From Pricia mediterranea (GTDB lineage: Bacteria; Bacteroidota; Bacteroidia; Flavobacteriales; Flavobacteriaceae), in assembly GCF_032248455.1 (NCBI RefSeq), contig NZ_JAVTTP010000001.1, forward strand, positions 3,694,001-3,758,000: a stretch of DNA of 64,000 nucleotides, in the 5' to 3' direction. Each line of letters starts with the position of its first letter. The first letter of the stretch is position 1. A program made the position numbers and the translations under genes. The notes below the pieces were generated by a model. It had not been told where the DNA came from. It ran no database searches and worked only from the letters and a program-made list of their open reading frames with translations. This document shows positions 33,780 through 41,317 of the stretch, piece by piece.

Positions 33780-35102
33780 ATGAAAAACAACCAAAAACCA
33801 CCCGTCGTATCCAAAAAAATGCTCCTGCCGTTTGTGCTCATCACCTCATTATTTGCGCTATGGGGATTCGCGAACGATATAACAAACCCCATGGTCTCGG
33901 CCTTCAAAAAAATATTGGAGCTGAACAATACCCAGGCCTCGTGGGTGCAGGCCGCTTTTTACGGGGGCTATTTTACCATGGCGCTTCCTGCAGCGTTCGT
34001 GGTCAAAAAATACTCCTATAAAATAGGTATTCTTGTAGGGCTCGGCCTTTACGCCATCGGTGCGCTGTTGTTCTATCCCGCGGCGGCCATGGAAAACTAC
34101 TTTTTCTTTTTATTGGCGCTCTACGTTCTGACCTTCGGCCTGGCGTTCTTGGAAACCACGGCCAACCCGTATATCCTGTCCATGGGAGCCGAGGAAACGG
34201 CAACCCAGAGACTGAATCTCGCCCAGGCCTTCAACCCGTTGGGCGCCCTCTCGGGCCTGTTCGTGGCACAGGTTTTTATATTGGGCGCACTGCAATCGGA
34301 CGATTTGGATGCCGAGGGCAATGCCATTTACGGAACCTTATCAGAGACCGCCAAGGCCGCCGTAAAAACGTCGGATCTTTCGGTAATCAGAGATCCATAC
34401 GTTTGGTTGGGCGTTTTCGTAATCTTCATGTTTGTACTAATTGCTTTTGTGAGGATGCCCGAAGGGAAAAAATACCGGGATGTGTCGGGCATGTGGGATT
34501 CTATCCGCAGAATTTTCAAGAAAGAGCGTTTCGTAGGAGGGGTATTCGCCCAGTTGTTTTATATAGGGGCCCAGATCATGTGCTGGACCTATATCTATCA
34601 GTACGCCGAAAACCTTGGTATAAACAATCAGGATGCTGTGAATTACGCATACGCCGCACTGATTATCTTTTTGATAGGTCGGTTTTTATGCACCTACCTT
34701 ATGAAGTTCATCAATTCGGGAAAGTTGCTGATGCTCTTGGCCTTTCTGGCCATTTTCTTCTGCTTGGGCACTATTTTCATCCAGGGTATTGGCGGACTTT
34801 ATTCCCTGGTCTTGGTTTCTTTCTGCATGTCGTTGATGTTTCCGACGATATATGGAATCGCTTTGACGGGACTCGGCGATGACGCCAAACCTGCTTCGGC
34901 CTTTTTGGTGATGGCCATCGTCGGGGGTGCCTTTATGCCCGTTCTGCAGGGGATGGTTCTGGATATCGGCGGAAGTGCCTACGATGATGTACGGATACTG
35001 GGCGTGCCCGAGGTGAATTTTTCCTTTATGCTCCCGCTTATATGTTTTGCCGTGGTCGCGGGTTATGGGTATAGGGCCTTCAAAGTTTACGGGGTTCGAT
35101 AA
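33780..35102 (+). CDS. FucP-type sugar:H+ symporter (MFS)
   Basis: A 440-residue, 12-helix major facilitator of the FHS family. The family text ALWGFANDITNPMVSAFKKI (TM1), ASWVQAAFYGGYFTMALPAA (TM2, the DDI/substrate region) and AFLETTANPYILSMG are all present. FucP relatives import fucose, glucose/galactose or mannose. Together with two flanking sulfatases, uptake of a monosaccharide released from sulfated fucose- or mannose-containing glycans is likely. It lies 115 bp after the sulfatase and is convergent with the second sulfatase. Confidence 0.92.
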   Translation: MKNNQKPPVVSKKMLLPFVLITSLFALWGFANDITNPMVSAFKKILELNNTQASWVQAAFYGGYFTMALPAAFVVKKYSYKIGILVGLGLYAIGALLFYPAAAMENYFFFLLALYVLTFGLAFLETTANPYILSMGAEETATQRLNLAQAFNPLGALSGLFVAQVFILGALQSDDLDAEGNAIYGTLSETAKAAVKTSDLSVIRDPYVWLGVFVIFMFVLIAFVRMPEGKKYRDVSGMWDSIRRIFKKERFVGGVFAQLFYIGAQIMCWTYIYQYAENLGINNQDAVNYAYAALIIFLIGRFLCTYLMKFINSGKLLMLLAFLAIFFCLGTIFIQGIGGLYSLVLVSFCMSLMFPTIYGIALTGLGDDAKPASAFLVMAIVGGAFMPVLQGMVLDIGGSAYDDVRILGVPEVNFSFMLPLICFAVVAGYGYRAFKVYGVR

Positions 35103-35130
35103 TGGAAGCCTGTCCGCGTTTGTGGTATGC

Positions 35131-36660
35131 CTACCTAATCAATGCATTGTCGATATCGGTGAGGTCCAAGGGGTCGTCCATGGTTTCCTGAAGCTTCAAA
35201 AGCTCATCGAACATGGTCTTTACCTTATTGGAATATTTGGGGTCATCGGCCAAATTGTTGATTTCCTCGGGATCGTTATTTAGATCGAACAACAGCAGTT
35301 TGTCCATTTTAGGATAGACCAGGAGCTTGAACCCGTTTTTTCGTATCATCCGCTGTGCGTTCATGTACGCCCCGTAGATCGCATTGTAATGGCCCTCGGT
35401 ATTATCTCCCTTTATTAGGTCCATTAAACTATGAAATTGTACGTAATCGGGCTTTTCGGCACCGGCCAGTTCCAAGCTGGTCGCCATGATATCTTGAAGG
35501 TAAACGTCGGAATCGATCTTTAGACCTTGGGGTACATCGGGCCCCTTGACCATCATCGGTACACGAATGCTGTGGTCGAAAAGGCTCTGTTTGCCCATTA
35601 GTCCATGCTGGCCTACCGAAAGTCCGTGATCGGAACTGAAAAAGATATAGGTGTTGTCCATTTCGCCCGTGGTTTCAAGCGCATCCAGTATCTGACCGAT
35701 CTGTTCGTCTAGGTGTGTAATTATGGCGTAGTACTCCTGACGCTGCTTTTTAATGGCATATTCGGTTCTGGGAAATGGGGCCAGGGCCTCGTCCCTAAGT
35801 ATGGCGGGGTTGTTGATCGAATCCTTATAAGGGTATTCGGGAAGAAAGCTCTCCGGGACTTTTATACTGTCAATCGGATACATATCCAAATATTCTTGTG
35901 GTGCCTGTCTCGGGTCGTGGGGCGCATTAAAGGCCAGATACATAAAATAGGGGTTCCCATGGGTTTTGGTATTAGCGATAAAATCGATGGCATCGTCCCG
36001 TACCACTTCGCTCCAATGCTTACCGCCTTCCCAAAAACCGCCATGGATGCTATCGGTAGGCGACCACTCCGTATCGCGCTCGTCGACGGGCCGGCCATAG
36101 CCTACAGGCATGTAGTCGTTCCAGTCCTTCATATCGCCGGATGCTTTCTTCCAATCCGCAAATCCCTTTCGTAGCTCGCCTCCCCTGTCGCGCGGCATGC
36201 CCGGTCTTATGTGTTCCGCTCGGTCGAATATCTGATCGGCGGGTGCCTGTACGTGCCATTTTCCGGTCATATAGGTGCTATAGCCCCGGTCTTGCAATAA
36301 TTTACTCCAATTTTGTGTAAGGGCAATTGAATCTTTTTTGTTCCACAGGCTATCCTTTTTCTTGGCATTCCAAATATAGGACCCGGAGATGATCATGGAT
36401 CTAGACGCTACGCAAACGGCGCCGTGCCATCCGCCCATGTTATAGGCGTGGGTAAAGGTAGTACCTTGGTTTACCAGACGGTCGAGGTTCGGGGTGATGA
36501 TTTCGTCGTTCCCCAAGGCGTGAACGCTCCCATAGGTCTGGTCATCGGTAAACAGGAAAACGATGTTCGGGGCATCCTTCTTGTTATTATTGGGTTCGTT
36601 TTCCTTACAGGCGGGGAACGTCAGTACAAGAATGAGTAAAAGTGCAAATGTGATTTTCAT
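35131..36660 (-). CDS. Sulfatase lipoprotein
   Basis: A 509-residue formylglycine sulfatase. It starts at the ATG at 36660, giving a lipoprotein signal (FALLLILVLTFPACKE, Cys18). The metal site begins NIVFLFTDDQTYGSVHALG. The modification motif is CVASR (Cys83), the C-x-A-x-R variant, which is still accepted by maturases. TGKWHVQAP and SSDHGLSVGQHGLMGKQSLFDHSIRVP complete the family signature of choline-sulfatase/iduronate-sulfatase-like members. Being a lipoprotein it is probably on the outer membrane, whereas the first sulfatase appears periplasmic. The two may act in sequence on one glycan. Confidence 0.92.
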   Translation of the reverse strand: MKITFALLLILVLTFPACKENEPNNNKKDAPNIVFLFTDDQTYGSVHALGNDEIITPNLDRLVNQGTTFTHAYNMGGWHGAVCVASRSMIISGSYIWNAKKKDSLWNKKDSIALTQNWSKLLQDRGYSTYMTGKWHVQAPADQIFDRAEHIRPGMPRDRGGELRKGFADWKKASGDMKDWNDYMPVGYGRPVDERDTEWSPTDSIHGGFWEGGKHWSEVVRDDAIDFIANTKTHGNPYFMYLAFNAPHDPRQAPQEYLDMYPIDSIKVPESFLPEYPYKDSINNPAILRDEALAPFPRTEYAIKKQRQEYYAIITHLDEQIGQILDALETTGEMDNTYIFFSSDHGLSVGQHGLMGKQSLFDHSIRVPMMVKGPDVPQGLKIDSDVYLQDIMATSLELAGAEKPDYVQFHSLMDLIKGDNTEGHYNAIYGAYMNAQRMIRKNGFKLLVYPKMDKLLLFDLNNDPEEINNLADDPKYSNKVKTMFDELLKLQETMDDPLDLTDIDNALIR

Positions 36661-37031
36661 GATCGGTTTATTATATCTGCGGTAAAATTCAACCATCCGA
36701 TAATTAAGTAAAAGTTGTCGGCCAAATATCTTGGAAATATCTCGCCCTGATGAGCGTTACCGGAAAATACCCAAAGGCAAAGCTCATGGAAAATGCCGAT
36801 GCCAACGATTACTTTGTAGTACGGGGTTCTCTGTAATTAACGAAAAATATTGAAGATTTAGAGCATTCAGAGGTAATAATAGATCGATAATCCAATTTCT
36901 GTCCTTGAGCGGATTTTCTGGATTTCCACAGGAGTTTGGTGAATGTTCATGTACCCAATCCGTAGAAAAACTCAAGAATGTAATGGCAAAAAAAAGGGCC
37001 TCCAATTTCTTGAAGACCCTGTGTTTACTTG
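36661..37031. other. Spacer upstream of the second sulfatase
   Basis: About 370 bp. It contains the tRNA terminator at its right end. No coding sequence is seen; the promoter of the leftward sulfatase must lie here. Confidence 0.4.
36988..37019 (-). terminator. Terminator of the tRNA-Met transcript
   Basis: On the minus strand an 8-bp stem (GGGTCTTC with GGAGGCCC, two G-U pairs, 8-nt loop) is followed by eight T. It begins 13 nt past the 3' end of the tRNA, which fits as its terminator. Confidence 0.78.
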
Positions 37032-37105
37032 TAGCGTGAGGGGGACTTGAACCCCCGGCCTCCGGGTTATGAATCCGACGCTCTAACCGGCTGAGCTACC
37101 ACGCC
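37032..37105 (-). tRNA. tRNA-Met (anticodon CAT)
   Basis: A 74-nt cloverleaf on the minus strand. Acceptor arms GGCGTGG and TCACGCT pair with two wobbles, TAGCTCAG opens the D arm, the anticodon loop is TTCATAA (anticodon CAT) and the T arm is GGGGG-TTCAAGT-CCCCC. Discriminator A; CCA is not encoded. Pair 31-39 is A-C, which may be a mismatch. The 1-72 pairing and lack of the G-C anticodon-stem run argue against the initiator. An elongator Met is likeliest, though a lysidine-modified Ile (CAU) cannot be excluded. Confidence 0.93.
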
Positions 37106-37437
37106 ATTTTGTCAATTTTGATTAATCGATGTCAGGGTTCATGAGTCCGAAGCTCCTAGCCCGGTAAGGACGTAAAATCGGCCGAACCCTGCCTGCCGAC
37201 TGGCAGGTGCCACACCATAGTTTTTATGTTTGGCGCAGCTTTCAATATTTTAGTTATCGGTCTGGTTTTCTTTCGGACCCGACCTTGGAATCGGAAAGGT
37301 TTTCCAGCTTTTTTAAACGGGTGCAAATATAGAATTTAATTTCCGCTTCGTCAACAATCCTTTCCTAAAAATAATCTATGTCTTTTATTTTTTTATCATG
37401 GGGAAATCTATATATTGCCCGAAAGAAAACACCCCAA
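37106..37437. other. Spacer between tRNA and START-like gene
   Basis: About 330 bp with no gene. A perfect 6-bp stem CCTGCC-GACT-GGCAGG lies at 37192-37207; similar tetraloop stems are common between genes in flavobacteria. The promoters of both flanking genes are expected here. Confidence 0.4.
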
Positions 37438-37821
37438 ATGGACGATAAAATAAAATTTCAACTTGAGTTCGTAATACAGTCCTCGCCACAGCTACTGTAC
37501 CAATATCTGTCAACCCCATCCGGACTTTCGGAATGGTTTGCCGATAACGTGAATTCGAGGGGCGAGAAGTTCACATTTATATGGGACGGTTCGGAGGAAG
37601 AGGCCAAGCTGCTCAAGCGTAAAAGTGAAGAATTCGTAAAATTTGCCTGGGAGGACTCGGAAGACGGCGTCTTTTTTGAAATGAAAATTATTGTTGATGA
37701 AATTACTAAGGACGTTTCTCTTTTCATCACCGATTTCGCGGATGAAGGTGAAGTGGATGAGGCCAAAATGTTGTGGACCAATCAGGTTATGGACCTAAAG
37801 CAGGTGCTAGGTTCGAAATGA
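37438..37821 (+). CDS. START-like domain protein (SRPBCC fold)
   Basis: A 127-residue cytosolic protein. The order of elements matches the START-like family conserved in Bacteroidota: KIKFQLEFVIQSSPQLLYQY, the TPSGLSEWFADNV helix, WDGSEEEAKLL, then KFAWEDSEDGVFFEMKI and a long C-terminal helix. The fold forms a hydrophobic cavity; no ligand is known. The ATG at 37438 (MDDKIK) is chosen over one at 37378 because the extra 20 residues do not belong to the family. It precedes the aminotransferase gene with a heptamer-phased spacer between. Confidence 0.85.
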   Translation: MDDKIKFQLEFVIQSSPQLLYQYLSTPSGLSEWFADNVNSRGEKFTFIWDGSEEEAKLLKRKSEEFVKFAWEDSEDGVFFEMKIIVDEITKDVSLFITDFADEGEVDEAKMLWTNQVMDLKQVLGSK

Positions 37822-37938
37822 TGGATTAGGACTTACTTTGATATGCGCTCTATAAATAGGGCGGTTGTCGGACAAGCAATTGTCATGCAGCAAATAATTT
37901 GTTGGCCATTAATCTTGAAATTTAAACTGTTCTACCTT

Positions 37939-38030
37939 GACCACTCACCACTGACCACTGAAAGCAGACCGCCGACTACCGGCAATCAAGCCCCAACAAC
38001 CGACCCCCCAGGTCAATAATCAACCAACAA
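37939..38030. repeat. Degenerate heptamer array before the aminotransferase
   Basis: The sequence can be read in 7-bp steps as GACCACT, CACCACT, GACCACT, GAAAGCA, GACCGCC, GACTACC, GGCAATC and so on, decaying towards the ATG at 38044. The first three units are clear; the later ones keep mainly the leading GAC. Confidence 0.6.
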
Positions 38031-38043
38031 CTCACTACCAATT

Positions 38044-38889
38044 ATGGTCAACTTCAACGGGGAACTTCTCCCCAAAGACAGTACTTTTTTAAATCATGAA
38101 AACCGGGGATTACGCTACGGCGATTCCCTCTTCGAATCGCTTCGGTCGATCAATGGGAGGCTTTTTTTCTGGGAGGATCATTATTTTCGTCTAATGGCTT
38201 CCATGCGGATGCTCCGAATGGAGATTCCGATGGATTTTACCATGGAATTCCTTCAAGAACAAATTCAGCAGGTTGTTGCCGCCAATAGTCTAGATGAAAG
38301 TGCGGCCCGTGTTCGCCTTACCGTCTTCCGAAACGAAGGGGGGCGTTATCTGCCGAGAACCAACACGATTTCCTATACCATAGAGGCCAAGGCTCTGGAA
38401 CATTCTTTTTATGTGCTTTCCGACGGAGCTTACGAAGTCGAGCTGTTCAAGGACTTTTGGTTGAATCCCGATATACTATCCACCCTGAAGACAAATAACA
38501 AAATCATCAACGTGGTCGGAAGTATTTATGCCCGTGAAAACGGCTACGATAATTGCTTGCTGCTCAATCAACGCAAAGCGGTTGTCGAGGCCCTGAACGG
38601 AAATCTATTTCTGGTCAAAGGAAATACCATTAAGACCCCGCCCTTAACCGACGGTTGTCTAAATGGAATTCTTCGTCAAAAATTAACGGAAATCGTAGCG
38701 AAACTGGAGCATTACGAACTGGAGGAAAGCTCGATTTCGCCTTTCGAACTCCAAAAGGCCGATGAGCTCTTTATTACGAATAGCATTATCGGCATTCGCC
38801 CCATTACCAAATACCGAAAAAAGCAGTTTACCGCCGTGGTAGCAAAAGATTTGCTCGGAAAATTGAACGCAGCGGCAAGATTGGGCTGA
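38044..38889 (+). CDS. Class IV aminotransferase
   Basis: A 281-residue PLP enzyme of the branched-chain aminotransferase/4-amino-4-deoxychorismate lyase/D-amino acid transaminase family. The entry segment NHENRGLRYGDSLFESLRS, the catalytic lysine in STLKTNNKIINVVGS, the ENGYDNCLLLN strand and the phosphate-binding GxxxGI (ITNSIIGIRPI) are present. The length and the RYGDSLFES region favour an aminodeoxychorismate lyase-like (PabC) role over BCAT, but a firm choice is not possible. It is convergent with the YqgE gene. Confidence 0.86.
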   Translation: MVNFNGELLPKDSTFLNHENRGLRYGDSLFESLRSINGRLFFWEDHYFRLMASMRMLRMEIPMDFTMEFLQEQIQQVVAANSLDESAARVRLTVFRNEGGRYLPRTNTISYTIEAKALEHSFYVLSDGAYEVELFKDFWLNPDILSTLKTNNKIINVVGSIYARENGYDNCLLLNQRKAVVEALNGNLFLVKGNTIKTPPLTDGCLNGILRQKLTEIVAKLEHYELEESSISPFELQKADELFITNSIIGIRPITKYRKKQFTAVVAKDLLGKLNAAARLG

Positions 38890-39149
38890 AAAGGGATACG
38901 CCGTGATGCTGTACATTAGAAGTTCTGCACTGCTATGCGCCTCCCACCTTTTTAAGGTCCTGAATCGGGCGGACCACTTGTTCTGGAGGGGTTCGGGAGG
39001 GCAGAGTCGCCTGGCTGCCTAAATTTCTACCGCCTGCTATGGGAACCCATCAATAACCGACTCTTATGGTTTGGCTCTAGGATGTCGCTAGATGAACTCA
39101 GGAGCACTGTTTGTCCGTCACGAGAAATTACCGTAGAAGAGCTGGATTC

Positions 39150-39710
39150 TCAGTTCAGATTCGGATTTTCAGGGGCATTGGACCACAACAAGTAACTGCC
39201 GCCGAGTTCCTTCATTTTTTCCTTCCAAAAAGCATCCGAAGATTTGTGAATGAGTCCGCTTTGGTGGTCGTTGTTGGCTACCACCCAGGATTTCGAAGAA
39301 AGCTCATGGTCCAATTGCAAAGATGACCAGCCCGAATAACCTAGAAAGAAACGGATATCGCCTTCCGATACGATTCCCGAGTTAATAAGACCGATAAGAT
39401 TTTCAAAGTCCCCGCCCCAATAGATACCGTCCGATATTTCGATACTGTTCATGATCAGCTGTGGCACTTTGTGAATGAAATATAGATTATCTTGCTCCAC
39501 CGGACCGCCATTGTACACTTGAAAGGGAATCTCGATTTCGGTAACCAGATCATTGATGCTATAATCTAAAGGCTTATTCAAAATAAAGCCGACGGAACCT
39601 TCGTCACTATGTTCGGCCAAAAGTACGACGGAGCGATTAAATGATACATCGCCAGTGAGGGTAGGTTCGGCAATCAATAATTTGCCTTTTTGTGGCTTTA
39701 GGTCGACCAT
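39150..39710 (-). CDS. YqgE/AlgH family protein
   Basis: A 186-residue cytosolic protein with the family start GKLLIAEPTLTGDVSFNRSV, VLLAEHSDEGSVGFILNKPL, the VYNGGPVEQDNLYFIH core and FLGYSGWSSLQLDHEL. Function is unknown. In other bacteria the family is linked loosely to redox or alginate control. It is transcribed leftward after HU, but the terminator at 39774-39802 separates them. Confidence 0.93.
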   Translation of the reverse strand: MVDLKPQKGKLLIAEPTLTGDVSFNRSVVLLAEHSDEGSVGFILNKPLDYSINDLVTEIEIPFQVYNGGPVEQDNLYFIHKVPQLIMNSIEISDGIYWGGDFENLIGLINSGIVSEGDIRFFLGYSGWSSLQLDHELSSKSWVVANNDHQSGLIHKSSDAFWKEKMKELGGSYLLWSNAPENPNLN

Positions 39711-39773
39711 GATTATGTGGACTTCTTTGGCCTAAAGTAACATAAATCCTATAAAAATCAAATACCTTTTATA

Positions 39774-39802
39774 AAAAAAGCATCCCGAAAAATTGGAATG
39801 CT
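39774..39802 (-). terminator. Terminator of the HU gene
   Basis: On the minus strand an 8-bp stem AGCATTCC / GGGATGCT (one G-U pair, 8-nt loop) is followed by seven T. It starts 22 nt after the HU stop codon. Confidence 0.85.
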
Positions 39803-39824
39803 TTCTTGATATGGTGGGGTAAAA

Positions 39825-40097
39825 TTAGTTTACCGAATCGGCCAGTTCAGAACCTGCCTTGAACTTTACTACGTTTTTCGCTGCGATCTGAATCGTTTTT
39901 CCAGTAGAAGGGTTTCTTCCTTCCCTTGCATTTCTTCTAGATACCGACCAAGATCCGAAGCCTACCAAAGAGACTCGGTTTCCCTCTTTCAATGAATCTT
40001 GAACATTTTCCAAGAAAGATTCCAATGCTTTTTTTGCCGCGGCCTTTGTAATGCCGGCATCTGATGCCATGGCATCGATTAATTCTGTTTTGTTCAT
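39825..40097 (-). CDS. HU-family DNA-binding protein
   Basis: A 90-residue nucleoid protein. MNKTELIDAMASDAGITKAA, the GFGSWSVSRRNAREGRNPST beta-arm with its proline tip, and the C-terminal FKAGSELADSV are all standard HU. It bends and compacts DNA. It has its own strong terminator and a 175-bp spacer before the fmt gene, so it is probably a separate transcription unit. Confidence 0.96.
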   Translation of the reverse strand: MNKTELIDAMASDAGITKAAAKKALESFLENVQDSLKEGNRVSLVGFGSWSVSRRNAREGRNPSTGKTIQIAAKNVVKFKAGSELADSVN

Positions 40098-40272
40098 AAT
40101 AATGAGATTAAAAGTTGTTAAGAAAAATTTTAAACGTTAAACAAAATTATACGGATTTGCCACGAACACAAGTAAAATGGGGGTAAATCGCCTATTTTGT
40201 TAATAACTCGAACCGTTTGTTGATAAAGTAGGGCAATTTTTACGGTCTTTGCAGCCCAATGCTAGCGGGGCA

Positions 40273-41220
40273 TTACCTCACCCTTGCGTTTTCTTCGAAA
40301 TGAAAACCGTTTAACAAGGCTTTGGTTCTCATCTTACGCTTGCCCGGCAATTGGATTTCCAGTAACTCGACGAAGCCATTTTCTACTGCAATTTTCAGGT
40401 GATTGTCATTTGCTAAAACGCTGCCTATTTCTTCATTATGGGAAGCTTTTTCCACGGATGAGCCATATATTTTAAGCTGGGTGCTTTCATTGCCGTTGAT
40501 CAAGGTTGTCCATGCGGTGGGGTAGGGGCTCAGTCCCCTTATTTTATTATGTATGGTTTCAAGGGATGCGTTCCAATCTATTTCACAGGTATCCCTATGG
40601 ATCTTTGGTGCTGTTTTTAAGGGGGATGGTTGTTTTTGTTTTCGCGGCATTACTTTACCGGCTTCGATTTCTCGAACTGTTTTCAAAACAAGATCGGCAC
40701 CAAGGTGCATCAGTCTGTCGTGCAGGTTGCCCGCGGTTTCGTTTTCGGATATTTTTAAGGGCTCCTGAAGGATGATTTCCCCGGTATCTATTTTTTCATC
40801 GATAAAAAAAGTGGTTGCCCCGGTCTTTGTTTCTCCGTTTATTATGGCCCAGTTTATGGGTGCCGCACCACGGTAGTCCGGCAAAAGGGATGCGTGAAGG
40901 TTAAAAGTACCCAAATCGGGCATGGACCAAACCGCTCTTGGCAGCATTCTAAAGGCCACTACGATCTGCAGATCGGCGTTCAGCGCTTTGAGTTCGGACA
41001 GAAAGTCCCTATCTTTCAAATTAACGGGCTGAAGGACCTTCAGGCCTTTTGATACCGCAAATTTCTTTACATCGGATTCCTGTAGTTTTCGGCCCCTTCC
41101 CGCCGGACGGTCAGGGGCGGTGATTACGCCCACGACCTGATATTCTTCCGTCAATATTTTCGCCAAACTGGCAGTAGCGAACTCGGGAGTGCCCATAAAA
41201 ATGATTCTTAACGACTTCAT
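40273..41220 (-). CDS. fmt: Methionyl-tRNA formyltransferase
   Basis: A 315-residue enzyme that formylates initiator Met-tRNA with 10-formyl-tetrahydrofolate. The N-terminal Rossmann part is RIIFMGTPEFATASLAKIL, the folate-site signature NLHASLLPDYRGAAPINWAI holds the catalytic His, and the Asp follows in FFIDEKIDTGEIIL. The C-terminal OB-like tRNA domain starts near residue 205. It lies just downstream of RecQ, separated by an 11-unit heptamer array. Confidence 0.96.
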   Translation of the reverse strand: MKSLRIIFMGTPEFATASLAKILTEEYQVVGVITAPDRPAGRGRKLQESDVKKFAVSKGLKVLQPVNLKDRDFLSELKALNADLQIVVAFRMLPRAVWSMPDLGTFNLHASLLPDYRGAAPINWAIINGETKTGATTFFIDEKIDTGEIILQEPLKISENETAGNLHDRLMHLGADLVLKTVREIEAGKVMPRKQKQPSPLKTAPKIHRDTCEIDWNASLETIHNKIRGLSPYPTAWTTLINGNESTQLKIYGSSVEKASHNEEIGSVLANDNHLKIAVENGFVELLEIQLPGKRKMRTKALLNGFHFEENARVR

Positions 41221-41240
41221 TCTATTTTTTTATTTTTTTA

Positions 41241-41317
41241 TGACTAATGACTAATGACTAATGACTAATGACTGACGACTGACGACTGACGACTGACGAC
41301 TAACGACCAACGACCAT
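41241..41317. repeat. Heptamer tandem array, TGACTAA to CGACTGA
   Basis: Eleven units in strict 7-bp phase: TGACTAA four times, TGACTGA, CGACTGA three times, CGACTAA, CGACCAA and CGACCAT. It begins 20 bp upstream of the fmt start and runs into the 3' end of recQ, where it supplies the stop codon and the last residues VVGR. Confidence 0.92.

Noticed and set aside
37032-37105. Initiator tRNA-fMet
   Set aside because: The anticodon stem lacks the three consecutive G-C pairs typical of initiators, and the first acceptor pair is G-U rather than a C-A mismatch.
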